From NCBI RefSeq assembly GCF_001514205.1, contig NZ_KQ948778.1, positions 217,178-281,177 on the forward strand: DNA of 64,000 nucleotides. Reading direction: 5' to 3'. Positions 36,442-46,096 of this stretch are shown piece after piece (the first letter of the stretch is position 1; every line of letters starts with the position of its first letter). The notes under the pieces were generated by a model. The model did no database searches. It saw only the letters and a list, made by a program, of their open reading frames with translations, and was not told the DNA's origin. The stretch comes from Streptomyces griseoruber (GTDB taxonomy: Bacteria > Actinomycetota > Actinomycetes > Streptomycetales > Streptomycetaceae). The position numbers and the translations under genes are program-made.

Positions 36442-38346
36442 GTGGCAGGACGGATCAACGACGAGGACGTGAAGGCGGTACGGGACGCGGTCCCGATCGA
36501 CGCCGTCGTGTCCGAGTACCTCCAGCTGCGCAACGCGGGCGGCGGCAACCTCAAGGGACTGTGCCCGTTCCACGACGAGAAGTCGCCCTCCTTCCAGGTC
36601 AGCCCGAGCAAGGGGCTCTTCCACTGCTTCGGCTGCCAGGAGGGCGGCGACACCCTCACCTTCGTGATGAAGGTCGACCACCTGACCTTCTCCGAGGCCG
36701 TCGAGCGGCTCGCCGCCCAGGCCGGCATCACCCTGCGCTACGAGGAGGGCGGCTACAACCCCTCCCACCAGCGCGGCGAACGCATCCGCCTGGTCGAGGC
36801 CCACAAGATCGCCGCCGACTGGTACACCGAACAGCTCGCCACCAGCCCGGAGGCCGACGCCGGCCGCCAGTTCCTCGCCGAGCGCGGCTTCGACCAGGCC
36901 GCCGCCCAGCACTTCTCCGTCGGCTACAGCCCCCAGGGCTGGGACCACCTCACCCGCTTCCTGCGCGGCAAGGGCTTCACCGACAAGGAGCTGCTGCTCT
37001 CCGGCCTCTCCCAGGAGGGCCGCCGCGGCCCCATCGACCGCTTCCGCGGCCGTCTGATGTGGCCCATCCGCGACATCGGCGGCGAGGTCGTCGGCTTCGG
37101 CGCCAGAAAGCTCTACGAGGCGGACAACGGCCCCAAGTACCTCAACACGCCCGAGACGGCGATCTACAAGAAGTCCCAGGTGCTGTACGGCATCGACCTG
37201 GCGAAGAAGGACATCGCCAAGGCCAGCCGCGCGGTCGTCGTCGAGGGCTACACCGACGTCATGGCCTGCCACCTCGCCGGCGTCACCACCGCCATCGCCA
37301 CCTGCGGCACGGCCTTCGGCGGCGAGCACATCAAGATCCTCCGCCGGCTGCTGATGGACAACGGCAGCGCCCGCGTGATCTTCACCTTCGACGGCGACGC
37401 CGCCGGCCAGAAGGCGGCCCTGCGCGCCTTCGAGGACGACCAGAAGTTCGCCGCCGAGACCTACATCGCCATCGCCCCCGACGGCATGGACCCCTGCGAC
37501 CTCAGGCTGATCAAGGGCGACGAGGCGGTCGCCGACCTGGTCGAACCCCGCACCCCCCTCTTCGAGTTCGCCCTGCGCCAGATCGTCGTGCGGTACGACC
37601 TCGACACCCCCGGCGGCCGGGCCGCCGCCCTCGACGAGGCCGCGCCCATCGTCGCCCGCATCAAGAACAGCGGCGCCCAGCACGAGGTCGCCGTCCAGCT
37701 CGCCGGCATGCTCGGCATCCTCGACACCCAGTTCGTCGTCAAACGCGTCGCCCAGCTGGCCCGCTGGGCCCGCGACCGCGGCGGCAAGGGCCCCGCGCCG
37801 GCCGGCCGCGGCCCCCAGCAGCCCTACGAGGCCGCCCCCCGCCCCGCCGCCTCCGGCCCCGCCCTCACCCTGCGCAACCCCGTCTACGCCACCGAGCGCG
37901 AGCTGCTCAAACTCGCCCTCCAGCGCCCCGAGCTGGTCTCCCCGGCCTTCGACGCGTACGGCGTCGACGAGTTCACCGCCGCCCCCTACGCCGCCGTACG
38001 CCAGGCCGTCATGGACGCGGGCGGCGCCGAGTGGGGACTCCAGGACGCCCAGGAGTACCTGATCCGCGTCCGCGAGGCCGCCCCCGACGACACCGTCCGC
38101 GCCATGGTCACCGAACTCGCCGTCGAGCCGATCATGCGCCGCACGGTCGACGAGGTCTACGCCGGCACGGTCCTCGTCCAGGTCCGCCGCCGCGCCGTGG
38201 AACGCCGGGTCCGTGACGTCCAGTCCCAGCTGACCCGCCTCGGCGCCGGCGGCGACCAGGCCCAACTGGCCGCCGTACAGAACGAACTGTGGGTCCTTCA
38301 GCAGTACGACCAGGCGCTGCGGGAGCACGGCGCCGCGGCTCTCTGA
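36442..38346 (+). CDS. dnaG: DNA primase
   Basis: 634 residues. Synthesises RNA primers at the replication fork. N-terminal CHC2 zinc domain GLCPFHDEKSPSFQV ... HCFGCQEGGD, then the catalytic core with SGLSQEGRRGPIDRFRGRLMWPI, the Toprim acid motif VVVEGYTDVMACHLAGV and the metal Asp pair in FTFDGDAAGQKAALR. A Pro/Ala-rich linker (about 450-475) leads to the C-terminal DnaB-binding helical domain. GTG start; the upstream gap is short. Coordinates and length match actinobacterial DnaG. The next gene is the sigma factor, echoing the dnaG-rpoD order of many bacteria. Confidence 0.97.
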   Translation: MAGRINDEDVKAVRDAVPIDAVVSEYLQLRNAGGGNLKGLCPFHDEKSPSFQVSPSKGLFHCFGCQEGGDTLTFVMKVDHLTFSEAVERLAAQAGITLRYEEGGYNPSHQRGERIRLVEAHKIAADWYTEQLATSPEADAGRQFLAERGFDQAAAQHFSVGYSPQGWDHLTRFLRGKGFTDKELLLSGLSQEGRRGPIDRFRGRLMWPIRDIGGEVVGFGARKLYEADNGPKYLNTPETAIYKKSQVLYGIDLAKKDIAKASRAVVVEGYTDVMACHLAGVTTAIATCGTAFGGEHIKILRRLLMDNGSARVIFTFDGDAAGQKAALRAFEDDQKFAAETYIAIAPDGMDPCDLRLIKGDEAVADLVEPRTPLFEFALRQIVVRYDLDTPGGRAAALDEAAPIVARIKNSGAQHEVAVQLAGMLGILDTQFVVKRVAQLARWARDRGGKGPAPAGRGPQQPYEAAPRPAASGPALTLRNPVYATERELLKLALQRPELVSPAFDAYGVDEFTAAPYAAVRQAVMDAGGAEWGLQDAQEYLIRVREAAPDDTVRAMVTELAVEPIMRRTVDEVYAGTVLVQVRRRAVERRVRDVQSQLTRLGAGGDQAQLAAVQNELWVLQQYDQALREHGAAAL

Positions 38347-38503
38347 ACAGCTGGTTACGGGCCGGACTCAAAAAGTCACCGCACGCCCCTCGTGGCGGGG
38401 ATGTGTCGTACTCCACACTGGGTCCGGTGCCTGAGTCCTCGGAGCGGCCTCCGCAGTACCGCTGCCGCTCACCTCAGCAGCGATCATCCTGGAGGTCGCC
38501 CCC

Positions 38504-39625
38504 GTGCAGACCCAGACCCAGACCCGGACGCAGAACAGCACTACGGACGACACGGAACCGGACGCCGAGACCGACGTGCTGGTCGCGGTCCCGCCGCAGA
38601 ACCGTGCCGCGCACCACCCGGAGACGGAACCGCCGGAACCGCCCCCGGAAGCCCTGGAAGAGGCCCCCGAGCCCGCCGAGGCGCCCCCCGCCCGGGCGTC
38701 CGCCGACACCAGCGGGCCCTCCTCCGACCTGTTCCGCCAGTACCTGCGGGAGATCGGGCGCATCCCACTGCTCACCGCGGCCGAGGAGGTCGAACTCGCC
38801 CGCCGGGTCGAGGCCGGGCTGTTCGCCGAGGAGAAACTGAGCAACACCCCCGACCTGGACAGCGACCTCGCCCTCGACCTCGACCGGCTGGTCGTCATGG
38901 GCCGCATGGCCAAGCGCCGCCTCATCGAGGCCAACCTGCGGCTCGTCGTCTCCGTCGCCAAGCGGTACGTCGGACGCGGCCTGACCATGCTCGACCTCGT
39001 CCAGGAGGGCAACCTCGGGCTCATCCGCGCGGTGGAGAAGTTCGACTACGCCCGCGGCTACAAGTTCTCCACGTACGCCACCTGGTGGATCCGCCAGGCC
39101 ATGTCCCGCGCCCTCGCCGACCAGGCCCGCACCATCCGCGTCCCGGTCCATGTCGTCGAGCTGATCAACCGGGTGGTGCGCGTACAGCGGCGGATGCTCC
39201 AGGAACGCGGCTACGAGCCGACCGCCGACGAGGTCGCCGGCCAGCTCGACCTCGCCCCCGAACGGGTCGGCGAGGTGCTGCGCCTGGCCCAGGAACCGGT
39301 CTCCCTGCACGCCCCGGTGGGCGAGGAGGACGACGTGGCCCTCGGCGACCTCATCGAGGACGGCGACGCCACCAGCCCGGTCGAGTCGGCGGCCTTCCTG
39401 CTGCTGCGCGAGCACCTGGAGGCGGTCCTCTCCACCCTCGGCGAACGCGAACGCAAGGTCGTCCAGCTCCGTTACGGCCTCGCCGACGGCCGCCCCCGCA
39501 CCCTGGAGGAGATCGGCCGCATCTTCGGCGTGACGCGGGAGCGGATCCGCCAGATCGAGTCCAAGACCCTGAACAAGCTCCGCGACCACGCCTTCGCGGA
39601 CCAGCTGAGGGGCTACCTGGACTGA
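38504..39625 (+). CDS. hrdA: Principal-like RNA polymerase sigma factor HrdA
   Basis: 373 residues. Sigma-70 group 1/2 factor. A repetitive, acidic N-terminus (QTQTQTRTQ, then Pro/Glu-rich to about residue 80) replaces region 1.1. Region 1.2 is DLFRQYLREIGRIPLLTAAEEV. Region 2 is DLVQEGNLGLIRAVEKFDY and YKFSTYATWWIRQAM (-10 recognition and melting). Region 3 follows from VPVHVVELINRV. Region 4 has TLEEIGRIFGVTRERIRQIE (-35 recognition). Its length and place after dnaG identify it as HrdA rather than HrdB, which is longer and located elsewhere. GTG start preceded by GGAGG at 8 bases. HrdA is non-essential in S. coelicolor. Confidence 0.88.
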   Translation: MQTQTQTRTQNSTTDDTEPDAETDVLVAVPPQNRAAHHPETEPPEPPPEALEEAPEPAEAPPARASADTSGPSSDLFRQYLREIGRIPLLTAAEEVELARRVEAGLFAEEKLSNTPDLDSDLALDLDRLVVMGRMAKRRLIEANLRLVVSVAKRYVGRGLTMLDLVQEGNLGLIRAVEKFDYARGYKFSTYATWWIRQAMSRALADQARTIRVPVHVVELINRVVRVQRRMLQERGYEPTADEVAGQLDLAPERVGEVLRLAQEPVSLHAPVGEEDDVALGDLIEDGDATSPVESAAFLLLREHLEAVLSTLGERERKVVQLRYGLADGRPRTLEEIGRIFGVTRERIRQIESKTLNKLRDHAFADQLRGYLD

Positions 39626-39645
39626 GGGACCGCGGGACCGAGGGC

Positions 39646-39665
39646 CGCCCACCCGGAGGTGGGCG
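39646..39665. terminator. Hairpin between hrdA and the convergent ABC exporter operon
   Basis: CGCCCACC and GGTGGGCG around a CGGA tetraloop, 20 bases after the hrdA stop. Short but stable, and placed between convergent genes. Confidence 0.7.
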
Positions 39666-39691
39666 ACCCCTGGACCCGGACCGGTCGTGGA

Positions 39692-41620
39692 CTAGTCGAG
39701 CTCCGCCACCGCCTGCGCGAACTGCGCCTTGTACAGGCGGGCGTACGCCCCGCCCGCCTCCAGCAGTTCCGCATGGGCGCCCTGCTCCACGATCGACCCG
39801 TTCTCCATCACGAGGATCGTGTCCGCGTCCCGGATGGTCGACAGCCGGTGCGCGATGACGAACGACGTCCGCCCGTGCGCCAGCTTCGCCATCGCCTTCT
39901 GGATCAGCACCTCGGTACGGGTGTCGACCGAGGAGGTCGCCTCGTCCAGCACCAGGATCACCGGGTCGGACAGGAACGCCCGCGCGATGGTGATCAGCTG
40001 CTTCTCACCGGCGCTCACCCCGCTGCCCTCGTCGTCGATCACGGTGTCGTACCCCTCGGGCAGGGTCCGCACGAACCGGTCCGCGTGGGCCGCCCGCGCC
40101 GCCTCCTCGATCTCGCCCCGGGTGACCTCGCGCGAGGCGCCGTACGCGATGTTCTCCGCGATCGTGCCCCCGAACAGCCAGGTGTCCTGGAGCACCATGC
40201 CGATCCCGGCGCGCAGTTCGTCCCGCGACATCCGCGCGATGTCCACCCCGTCCAGGGTGATCCGGCCGCCGGAGACGTCGTAGAACCGCATCAGCAGGTT
40301 GACCAGGGTCGTCTTGCCGGCGCCCGTCGGGCCGACGATCGCGACCGTGTGGCCCGGTTCCACCGCCAGCGAGAGGTCCTCGATGAGCGGCTTCTCCGGG
40401 TCGTAGCGGAACGAGACGTGCTCCAGCGCGACCCGCCCGCGCAGCTCCTCCGGCTTGGCGCCCGCCGCCGGGTCGGCCTGCTGCTCCTCCGCGTCGAGCA
40501 GCTCGAAGATCCGCTCGGCGGAGGCCACACCCGACTGCACCAGGTTCGCCATCGACGCGACCTGCGTCAGCGGCATCGAGAACTGGCGGGAGTACTGGAT
40601 GAAGGCCTGCACATCACCGATGGAGAGGGCACCCGACGCGACCCGCAGACCGCCGACCACCGCCACCAGCACATAGTTGAGGTTCGACACGAAGAACATC
40701 AGCGGCTGCATGATCCCGCTGTTGAACTGCGCCTTGAACCCGGCCTCGTACAACGCGTCGTTCTGCTCGGCGAACTGCTGCGCCGACTCCTCCTGGCGGC
40801 CGAACACCTTCACCAGCGTGTGGCCGGTGTACATCTCCTCGATGTGCGCGTTCAGCTTGCCGGTGGAGCGCCACTGCTGCACGAAGTGCGGCTGCGACCG
40901 CTTGCCGATCTTCGCGGCGACGACCGCCGACAGCGGCACGGTCACCAGCGCGACCAGCGCGAGCAGCCAGGAGACCCAGAACATCATCGCCAGCACGCCG
41001 ATGATGGTCAGCAGCGAGTTGATGAGCTGGCCCATCGACTGCTGGAGGGTCTGCTGGATGTTGTCGATGTCGTTCGTGGCGCGGGAGAGCACCTCGCCGC
41101 GCTGACGCTTGTCGAAGTACGACAGCGGCAGCCGCGACAGCTTCGTCTGCACGTCCTCGCGCATCCGGAACATCGTGCGGTTGACGGCCCGGTTGACCAG
41201 GCGCGTCGCCCCCGCCATCAGCAGACCGGCGACCAGGAACACCCCGACCGCGAACAGCAGGACCTCACCGACCTGGTCGAAGTCGATGCCCTTGCCGGGC
41301 GTGAAGTCGGTGCTCCTGAGCATGTCGGCGACCTGACCCTCGCCGCGCTCGCGCATCGAGTCGAGCACCTGTTCCTTGCTCGCGCCGTCCGGCATCCGCC
41401 GGCCGATGATGCCCGAGAACACCAGGTCCGTCGCCTTGCCGAGGATCTTCGGGCCGACCACGTTCAGCCCGACGCTGACCACCACGCAGAGGAGCATCAC
41501 GTAGAGCGTCAGCCGCTCCGGCTTGAACTGGGCGAGCAGCCGCCTGCCGGACACCTTGAAGTCCAGCGAGCGGCTGTCGGGACCGGTGCCGGCCATCATG
41601 CGCCCCATGGGCCCGGCCAT
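39692..41620 (-). CDS. ABC exporter half with degenerate signature motif
   Basis: 642 residues. Second subunit of a heterodimeric type IV exporter (multidrug/lipid class). A six-helix permease (about residues 35-365) with a long loop after helix 1, then the ATPase: Walker A GPTGAGKTT, Q-loop MVLQDTWLF, signature VSAGEKQL instead of LSGGQ, Walker B VILVLDEATSS with the catalytic Glu, and H-loop VIAHR. The altered signature pairs with the altered Walker B of its partner, giving one inactive ATP site as in TM287/288-type exporters. It starts within one base of the partner stop. Substrate unknown. Confidence 0.93.
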   Translation of the reverse strand: MAGPMGRMMAGTGPDSRSLDFKVSGRRLLAQFKPERLTLYVMLLCVVVSVGLNVVGPKILGKATDLVFSGIIGRRMPDGASKEQVLDSMRERGEGQVADMLRSTDFTPGKGIDFDQVGEVLLFAVGVFLVAGLLMAGATRLVNRAVNRTMFRMREDVQTKLSRLPLSYFDKRQRGEVLSRATNDIDNIQQTLQQSMGQLINSLLTIIGVLAMMFWVSWLLALVALVTVPLSAVVAAKIGKRSQPHFVQQWRSTGKLNAHIEEMYTGHTLVKVFGRQEESAQQFAEQNDALYEAGFKAQFNSGIMQPLMFFVSNLNYVLVAVVGGLRVASGALSIGDVQAFIQYSRQFSMPLTQVASMANLVQSGVASAERIFELLDAEEQQADPAAGAKPEELRGRVALEHVSFRYDPEKPLIEDLSLAVEPGHTVAIVGPTGAGKTTLVNLLMRFYDVSGGRITLDGVDIARMSRDELRAGIGMVLQDTWLFGGTIAENIAYGASREVTRGEIEEAARAAHADRFVRTLPEGYDTVIDDEGSGVSAGEKQLITIARAFLSDPVILVLDEATSSVDTRTEVLIQKAMAKLAHGRTSFVIAHRLSTIRDADTILVMENGSIVEQGAHAELLEAGGAYARLYKAQFAQAVAELD

Positions 41621-43353
41621 CAGGCAGCCTCCGCTTCCGTCAGCTGGGAGAGCACGATCTCCCGGTAGGTCTCGTTGTCCGTCATCAGCTCACGGTGGGT
41701 GCCGGTGCCGACGACCCGGCCCTCGTCGAGGACGATGATCCGGTCGGCGTCCCGGATGGTCGCCACCCGCTGGGCGACGATCACCACCGTCGCCTCGGCC
41801 GTCTCCCGGCCGAGCGCGGCACGCAGGGCCGCGTCGGTGGCGTAGTCGAGCGCGGAGAAGGAGTCGTCGAAGAGATAGATCTCCGGCCGCTGCACGAGCG
41901 TCCGGGCGATCGCGAGCCGCTGCCGCTGACCGCCGGAGACATTGGTGCCGCCCTGGGCGACGGGGGAGTCCAGCCCGTTCTCCAGCTTGCTCACGAAGTC
42001 CTTGGCCTGGGCCACCTCCAGCGCGTGCCACAGCTCCTCGTCCGTGGCGTCCGGGTTGCCGTAGCGCAGATTGCTCGCGACGGTCCCGGCGAAGAGGTAC
42101 GGCTTCTGCGGGACGAGCCCGACGGTCCGGGCGAGGAGGACCGGGTCGACGTCGGCCACCGGCACCCCGTCGACCAGCACCTCCCCGTCGGTCGCGTCGA
42201 ACAGCCGGGGGACCAGACCGAGCAGCGTGGACTTGCCGCTGCCGGTGGAGCCGATGACGGCGGTGACCTCGCCGGGCCGCGCCACCAGGTCGATCGCCTT
42301 GAGGACGGGTTCCTCGGCACCCGGGTAGCGGAAGCCGGCCGCCCGGATCTCCAGATGCCCGTGCCGCCGCAGCTCGGTGACGGGCGCCACCGGCGGAACC
42401 ACGGAGGACGAGGTCTGGAGCACCTCCTGGATGCGCTCGGCGCACACCTCCGCACGCGGCACCTGCATGAACATGAAGGTGGCCATCATCACGGACATGA
42501 CGATCTGCATGAGGTAGGCGAGGAACGCGGTCAGATCACCGATCTGCATCTGGCCGCTGTCGATCCGGTGGGCGCCGAACCAGACCACCGCGATCGAGGA
42601 CAGGTTCACCGTGGTCATGACCACCGGGAACATCAGCGCCAGCATGTTGCCGGTCTTCAGCGAGATGTCCGTGAGGTCCGTGTTGGCCTTACGGAACCGC
42701 TGCTGCTCGTACTCGTCGCGGACGAAGGCGCGGATCACCCGGTTGCCGGTGATCTGCTCGCGCAGCACCCGGTTCACGGTGTCCAGCCGCACCTGCATCG
42801 ACCGGAACAGCGGCCGCAGCCGCCGCACGATCAGCGTCACACAGATGCCCAGCACGGGGACGACGGCGACCAGCACCCCGGACAGCGGGACGTCCAGGCC
42901 GAGCGCCATGACGATGCCGCCCACGCACATGATCGGCGCCGACGCCATCAGCGTGAACGCCATCAGGGCCAGCATCTGGATCTGCTGGACGTCGTTGGTG
43001 GTCCGGGTGATCAGCGAGGGGGCGCCGAACTGGCCGAGCTCCCGGGAGGAGAAGGACTGCACCCGGTTGAAGACGCCCGCCCGGACGTCCCGGCCGAGCG
43101 CGGAGGCGGTCCGGGCACCGTAGTAGACGGCACCGATGTTGCACACGACCTGCGCCAGCGAGATGCCGATCATCACGCCGCCGTAGGACAGGATGTAACC
43201 GGTGTCCCCCTCGACGACGCCGTTGTCGATGATGTGCGCGTTCAGTGTGGGCAGGTACAGGGTGGCGCAGGTCTGCAGGAACTGCAGCAGCACCAGCAGG
43301 GCGATGGGTTTCTTGTAGGGCCTGAGATAGGTCCGCAGAAGTCGTATGAGCAC
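41620..43353 (-). CDS. ABC exporter half with degenerate Walker B
   Basis: 577 residues. First subunit of the pair. Six helices in residues 15-310, beginning MLIRLLRTYLRPYKKPIALLV. ATPase: Walker A GSTGSGKST, Q-loop LVPQKPYLF, signature VSGGQRQR (intact) and Walker B IYLFDDSFSALD, where Asp replaces the catalytic Glu. H-loop is IVAQR, with Gln in place of His, another mark of a non-hydrolysing site. It lies first in the operon with the 642-residue partner one base downstream. Probably a drug, peptide or lipid exporter. Confidence 0.94.
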   Translation of the reverse strand: MLIRLLRTYLRPYKKPIALLVLLQFLQTCATLYLPTLNAHIIDNGVVEGDTGYILSYGGVMIGISLAQVVCNIGAVYYGARTASALGRDVRAGVFNRVQSFSSRELGQFGAPSLITRTTNDVQQIQMLALMAFTLMASAPIMCVGGIVMALGLDVPLSGVLVAVVPVLGICVTLIVRRLRPLFRSMQVRLDTVNRVLREQITGNRVIRAFVRDEYEQQRFRKANTDLTDISLKTGNMLALMFPVVMTTVNLSSIAVVWFGAHRIDSGQMQIGDLTAFLAYLMQIVMSVMMATFMFMQVPRAEVCAERIQEVLQTSSSVVPPVAPVTELRRHGHLEIRAAGFRYPGAEEPVLKAIDLVARPGEVTAVIGSTGSGKSTLLGLVPRLFDATDGEVLVDGVPVADVDPVLLARTVGLVPQKPYLFAGTVASNLRYGNPDATDEELWHALEVAQAKDFVSKLENGLDSPVAQGGTNVSGGQRQRLAIARTLVQRPEIYLFDDSFSALDYATDAALRAALGRETAEATVVIVAQRVATIRDADRIIVLDEGRVVGTGTHRELMTDNETYREIVLSQLTEAEAA

Positions 43354-43489
43354 GCTACGTCTCTCGGAGTCGGCGGTAGGGGCATTGGTTGCCCCTGGCC
43401 CCTATCGTCGGACACTCCACCCGCGTTACCTCAACTGATTAAGCCGAGGGCTGCGTGATATACGCCTTCCGCGTACGGAGGCGGGCAGG

Positions 43490-43580
43490 AGGGCGGGTGG
43501 GCGGGCCGGTGGGCGGGCCGGTGGGCGGGCCGCTTGGCGGGCCGCTTGGCGGGCCGCTTGGCAGGCCGGTGGGCGGCGCG
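43490..43580. repeat. GC-rich 12-bp tandem repeats
   Basis: About seven units of GGGCGGGCCGGT or its variant TGGCGGGCCGCT in the gap between the ABC operon and the sugar kinase (43354-43696). The array is G-rich on the plus strand. No gene or protein signature is seen in this gap apart from the array. Confidence 0.85.
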
Positions 43581-43696
43581 CCCGGCCCTGGGGCCTGCCG
43601 TCTGGATCAGGTCGCAGGAGGCGCCGCTGGGGCCCCATCTGGGGGAGTGCGTACCAGCCCCCGCGTCTGCGGCATGATCCAAACGACAGGCCCTGG

Positions 43697-45151
43697 CTAG
43701 GCCCGGAACGCCCCGGGGTGCGTCTGTTCGCGCACCGACACGTACTGCTGGCGCACCGCCTGCCCCACCGCCAGATCCTCGCCCGGATCCAGGACGACCG
43801 CCGCCGCGCCCTGCCACACCGGCGGGGTCCGCGGATCGAGGGTGCCCTGCTTCGCCCCGAGCGCCCAGGCCGCCTGCCGGGCCGCGCCGATCGCCGCGTA
43901 GTCGGCCGGCTGCGGTACGACGACCTGCGCGCCGAAGAGCGCCGGCGCCGCCGCCTGCACGGCCGGCAGCTCGGCCGCCGCGCCCAGCAGGAAGATCCGC
44001 TGCACACTCACGCCCCGCCCGCGCAGCACGTCGAGCGCGTCCGCGAGCCCGCACAGCATGCCCTCGAACGCGGCCCGCGCGAAGTGCTCGGGCTTCATGG
44101 ACTCCCGGCGCAGCCCCGCCAGCGTCCCGGCGGTGTGCGGCAGGTTCGGCGTCCGCTCGCCCTCCAGATAGGGCAGCATCACCAGCCCGTGCGAGCCCGG
44201 CGTCGACTTCATCGCCAGCTCGGACAGCCCCTCCAGATCGGGCGCGCCGAGCAGTTCGGCGGTGCCGCGCAGGGTCCGTACGGCGTTCAGGGTGGTCACC
44301 ACCGGCAGATGCATGCCCGTCGCGTCCGCGAGGGAGGTGATCATCCCGGACTGGTCGACCAGCGCCTCGGGATGCACGGCCATGACGGACCCGGAGGCGC
44401 CCAGGGACACCACCACATCCCCCATGCCAAGACCGAGCCCCAGCGCCGCCGCCATGGTCTCGCCGGTCCCGGCGGAGATCAGCAGCCCCTCCGGTGTCGT
44501 ACCGGCCGCGTCGGACGGCCCGATCACCTCGGGCAGCATGGCCTGGTGACCGAGCGCCAGCTCGACCAGATCCGGCCGGTATCCGCCCATCGCGGCGGAC
44601 CAGTACCCGGTCCCGGAGGCCCCGCCCCGGTCCGTGGTCCTTCTCACCGGCCGGCCCAGCAGCTGCCACACCAGCCAGTCATGGGCCTGCATCAGCACGG
44701 CGGTGCGCAGCGCGGCCTCGGGCTCGGTCTTGGCCAGCCACCTCAGCTTGGTCACCGGCTGGGCGGCCTGCGGTACGCACCCCACGGCCTGCGCCCAGGC
44801 CTCGCGTCCCCCGAGCGCGTCGATCAGATCGGCCGCCGCGACCTGGGCGCGCTTGTCGCCGCCGACCATCGCCGGCCGCACGGTGTTGCCCTGCGCGTCC
44901 AGCGGGACCAGCGCGTTCTGCTGCGAGGACACGCCGATGGCCTGCACGCCCTCGAGCAGCCCACCGCCGGCCGCTTCCCCGAGGGAGAGCAGCCAGGCCT
45001 GGGGATCGACGTCGCTGAGCCGACCCCCGCTGTCCGGACTCTCCACCGGGTGCGGCGCATATCCCTGCCTGAGCACGGCTCCGGTGTCCGCGTCGCAGAC
45101 GACGATACGAGTGAAATCGGGCGAACTGTCCAGCCCGGCGACTATCCCCAT
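43697..45151 (-). CDS. FGGY-family carbohydrate kinase (xylulokinase-like)
   Basis: 484 residues. Phosphorylates a sugar or polyol with ATP. N-terminal FGGY domain: GIVAGLDSSPDFTRIVVCDADTG, GVSSQQNALVPLDAQG, VGGDKRAQVAAADLI. The C-terminal domain has GAAAELPAVQAAAPALFGAQVVVPQ with the family-type Gly-Ala phosphate loop. Closest in layout to xylulokinase but slightly divergent, so the sugar is uncertain. No sugar transporter or isomerase is adjacent. It reads away from the tRNA cluster. Confidence 0.88.
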   Translation of the reverse strand: MGIVAGLDSSPDFTRIVVCDADTGAVLRQGYAPHPVESPDSGGRLSDVDPQAWLLSLGEAAGGGLLEGVQAIGVSSQQNALVPLDAQGNTVRPAMVGGDKRAQVAAADLIDALGGREAWAQAVGCVPQAAQPVTKLRWLAKTEPEAALRTAVLMQAHDWLVWQLLGRPVRRTTDRGGASGTGYWSAAMGGYRPDLVELALGHQAMLPEVIGPSDAAGTTPEGLLISAGTGETMAAALGLGLGMGDVVVSLGASGSVMAVHPEALVDQSGMITSLADATGMHLPVVTTLNAVRTLRGTAELLGAPDLEGLSELAMKSTPGSHGLVMLPYLEGERTPNLPHTAGTLAGLRRESMKPEHFARAAFEGMLCGLADALDVLRGRGVSVQRIFLLGAAAELPAVQAAAPALFGAQVVVPQPADYAAIGAARQAAWALGAKQGTLDPRTPPVWQGAAAVVLDPGEDLAVGQAVRQQYVSVREQTHPGAFRA

Positions 45152-45292
45152 ACCGAAAATTCTGCCGCACGCTCCGCCGAGGTTGAGCCGCGTAGACCGC
45201 GGGGGCGCGTGTGGAGTGTCCGGGTGGGGCCGCGTCGTGGCTGGTCGCGCAGTTCCCCGCGCCCCTCAGGTGTGATTGAGCACCCGGCGCGA

Positions 45293-45598
45293 TTACGTGT
45301 TGCTCGTACCCCAGTCGTCCTCGGCGCCGTTGTGGGCACTGCGTTCGCGCAGCGAGCGGACCCGGCCGGCGACCGACTCCGGCATACGGTCGCCGACCTT
45401 GGCGCTGACCACGTGGTACGCCTTGCCCGCGTACTGGCGGCCCTGCTGGGCGGCCGTCTCGGCGGTGTTGCGGACGGCCGGGTTCTGCGCGACCTGCCGC
45501 GCGGACTTCTTCAGCTGCTCGTAGCGCTCACGTCCGGCACGCGTGCCCAGCACGTAACCGACCGCGAGCCCGACGACGAACGTCAGCTTGTAGCGCAT
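45293..45598 (-). CDS. YtxH-like small membrane protein
   Basis: 101 residues. A hydrophobic N-terminus (MRYKLTFVVGLAVGYVLGTRAG) with the GYVLGTRAGRERYEQL block of YtxH-type proteins, followed by an amphipathic helical tail of about 70 residues rich in Ala, Gln and Arg. AAGGAGAGG lies about 9 bases before the ATG at 45598, which is better than the alternative GTG at 45607. A structural or stress-related role is usual for the family but unproven. No partner gene is evident. Confidence 0.85.
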   Translation of the reverse strand: MRYKLTFVVGLAVGYVLGTRAGRERYEQLKKSARQVAQNPAVRNTAETAAQQGRQYAGKAYHVVSAKVGDRMPESVAGRVRSLRERSAHNGAEDDWGTSNT

Positions 45599-45756
45599 GG
45601 CGGACACCCTCTCCTTGCGTAGGTCCCTGGTGCGGCGTCGGTGCCGGGGGGAACCGATTGGCGGAGCACCCCCCTGCTTGCGCTAATGTATGTGTCGCAG
45701 CGAGCACCCGCCCCCTGGCGAATACCCAGGTGGGTACGTTCGATGCAACGAGGCAT

Positions 45757-45829
45757 TCCTCCGTAGCTCAATTGGCAGAGCAGTCGGCTGTTAACCGGCA
45801 GGTTACTGGTTCGAGTCCAGTCGGGGGAG
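45757..45829 (+). tRNA. tRNA-Asn (GTT), copy 1
   Basis: 73 bases. Acceptor TCCTCCG pairs with CGGGGGA, with discriminator G. D-arm AGCTCAATTGGCAGAGC. Anticodon stem GTCGG/CCGGC with loop CTGTTAA (anticodon GTT). T-arm CTGGTTCGAGTCCAG. CCA is not encoded. It differs from copy 2 by one base in the anticodon stem (T-G wobble here). Confidence 0.97.
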
Positions 45830-45834
45830 CTCGG

Positions 45835-45907
45835 TCCTCCGTAGCTCAATTGGCAGAGCAGCCGGCTGTTAACCGGCAGGTTACTGGTTCGAGTCCAGTC
45901 GGGGGAG
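45835..45907 (+). tRNA. tRNA-Asn (GTT), copy 2
   Basis: 73 bases, starting 6 bases after copy 1 and nearly identical to it; the anticodon stem GCCGG/CCGGC is fully paired. Likely co-transcribed with copy 1. Confidence 0.97.
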
Positions 45908-46096
45908 CATCGTGAACGAGGACCCCGGTGGGGTCCTTTTTCATGTCGGTTCCCCTCGGCCCCACGCCGACGGGAACCGCGCAGGCCGCAGCGTGGTCTC
46001 CATGGTCATGGAAGATCGACCAGCCGAAGCGTGAGATCGTATGAGCGGCTATGCTGCGGCACACGGCGCGTACACATGTACGCGACACGCCGCTAT

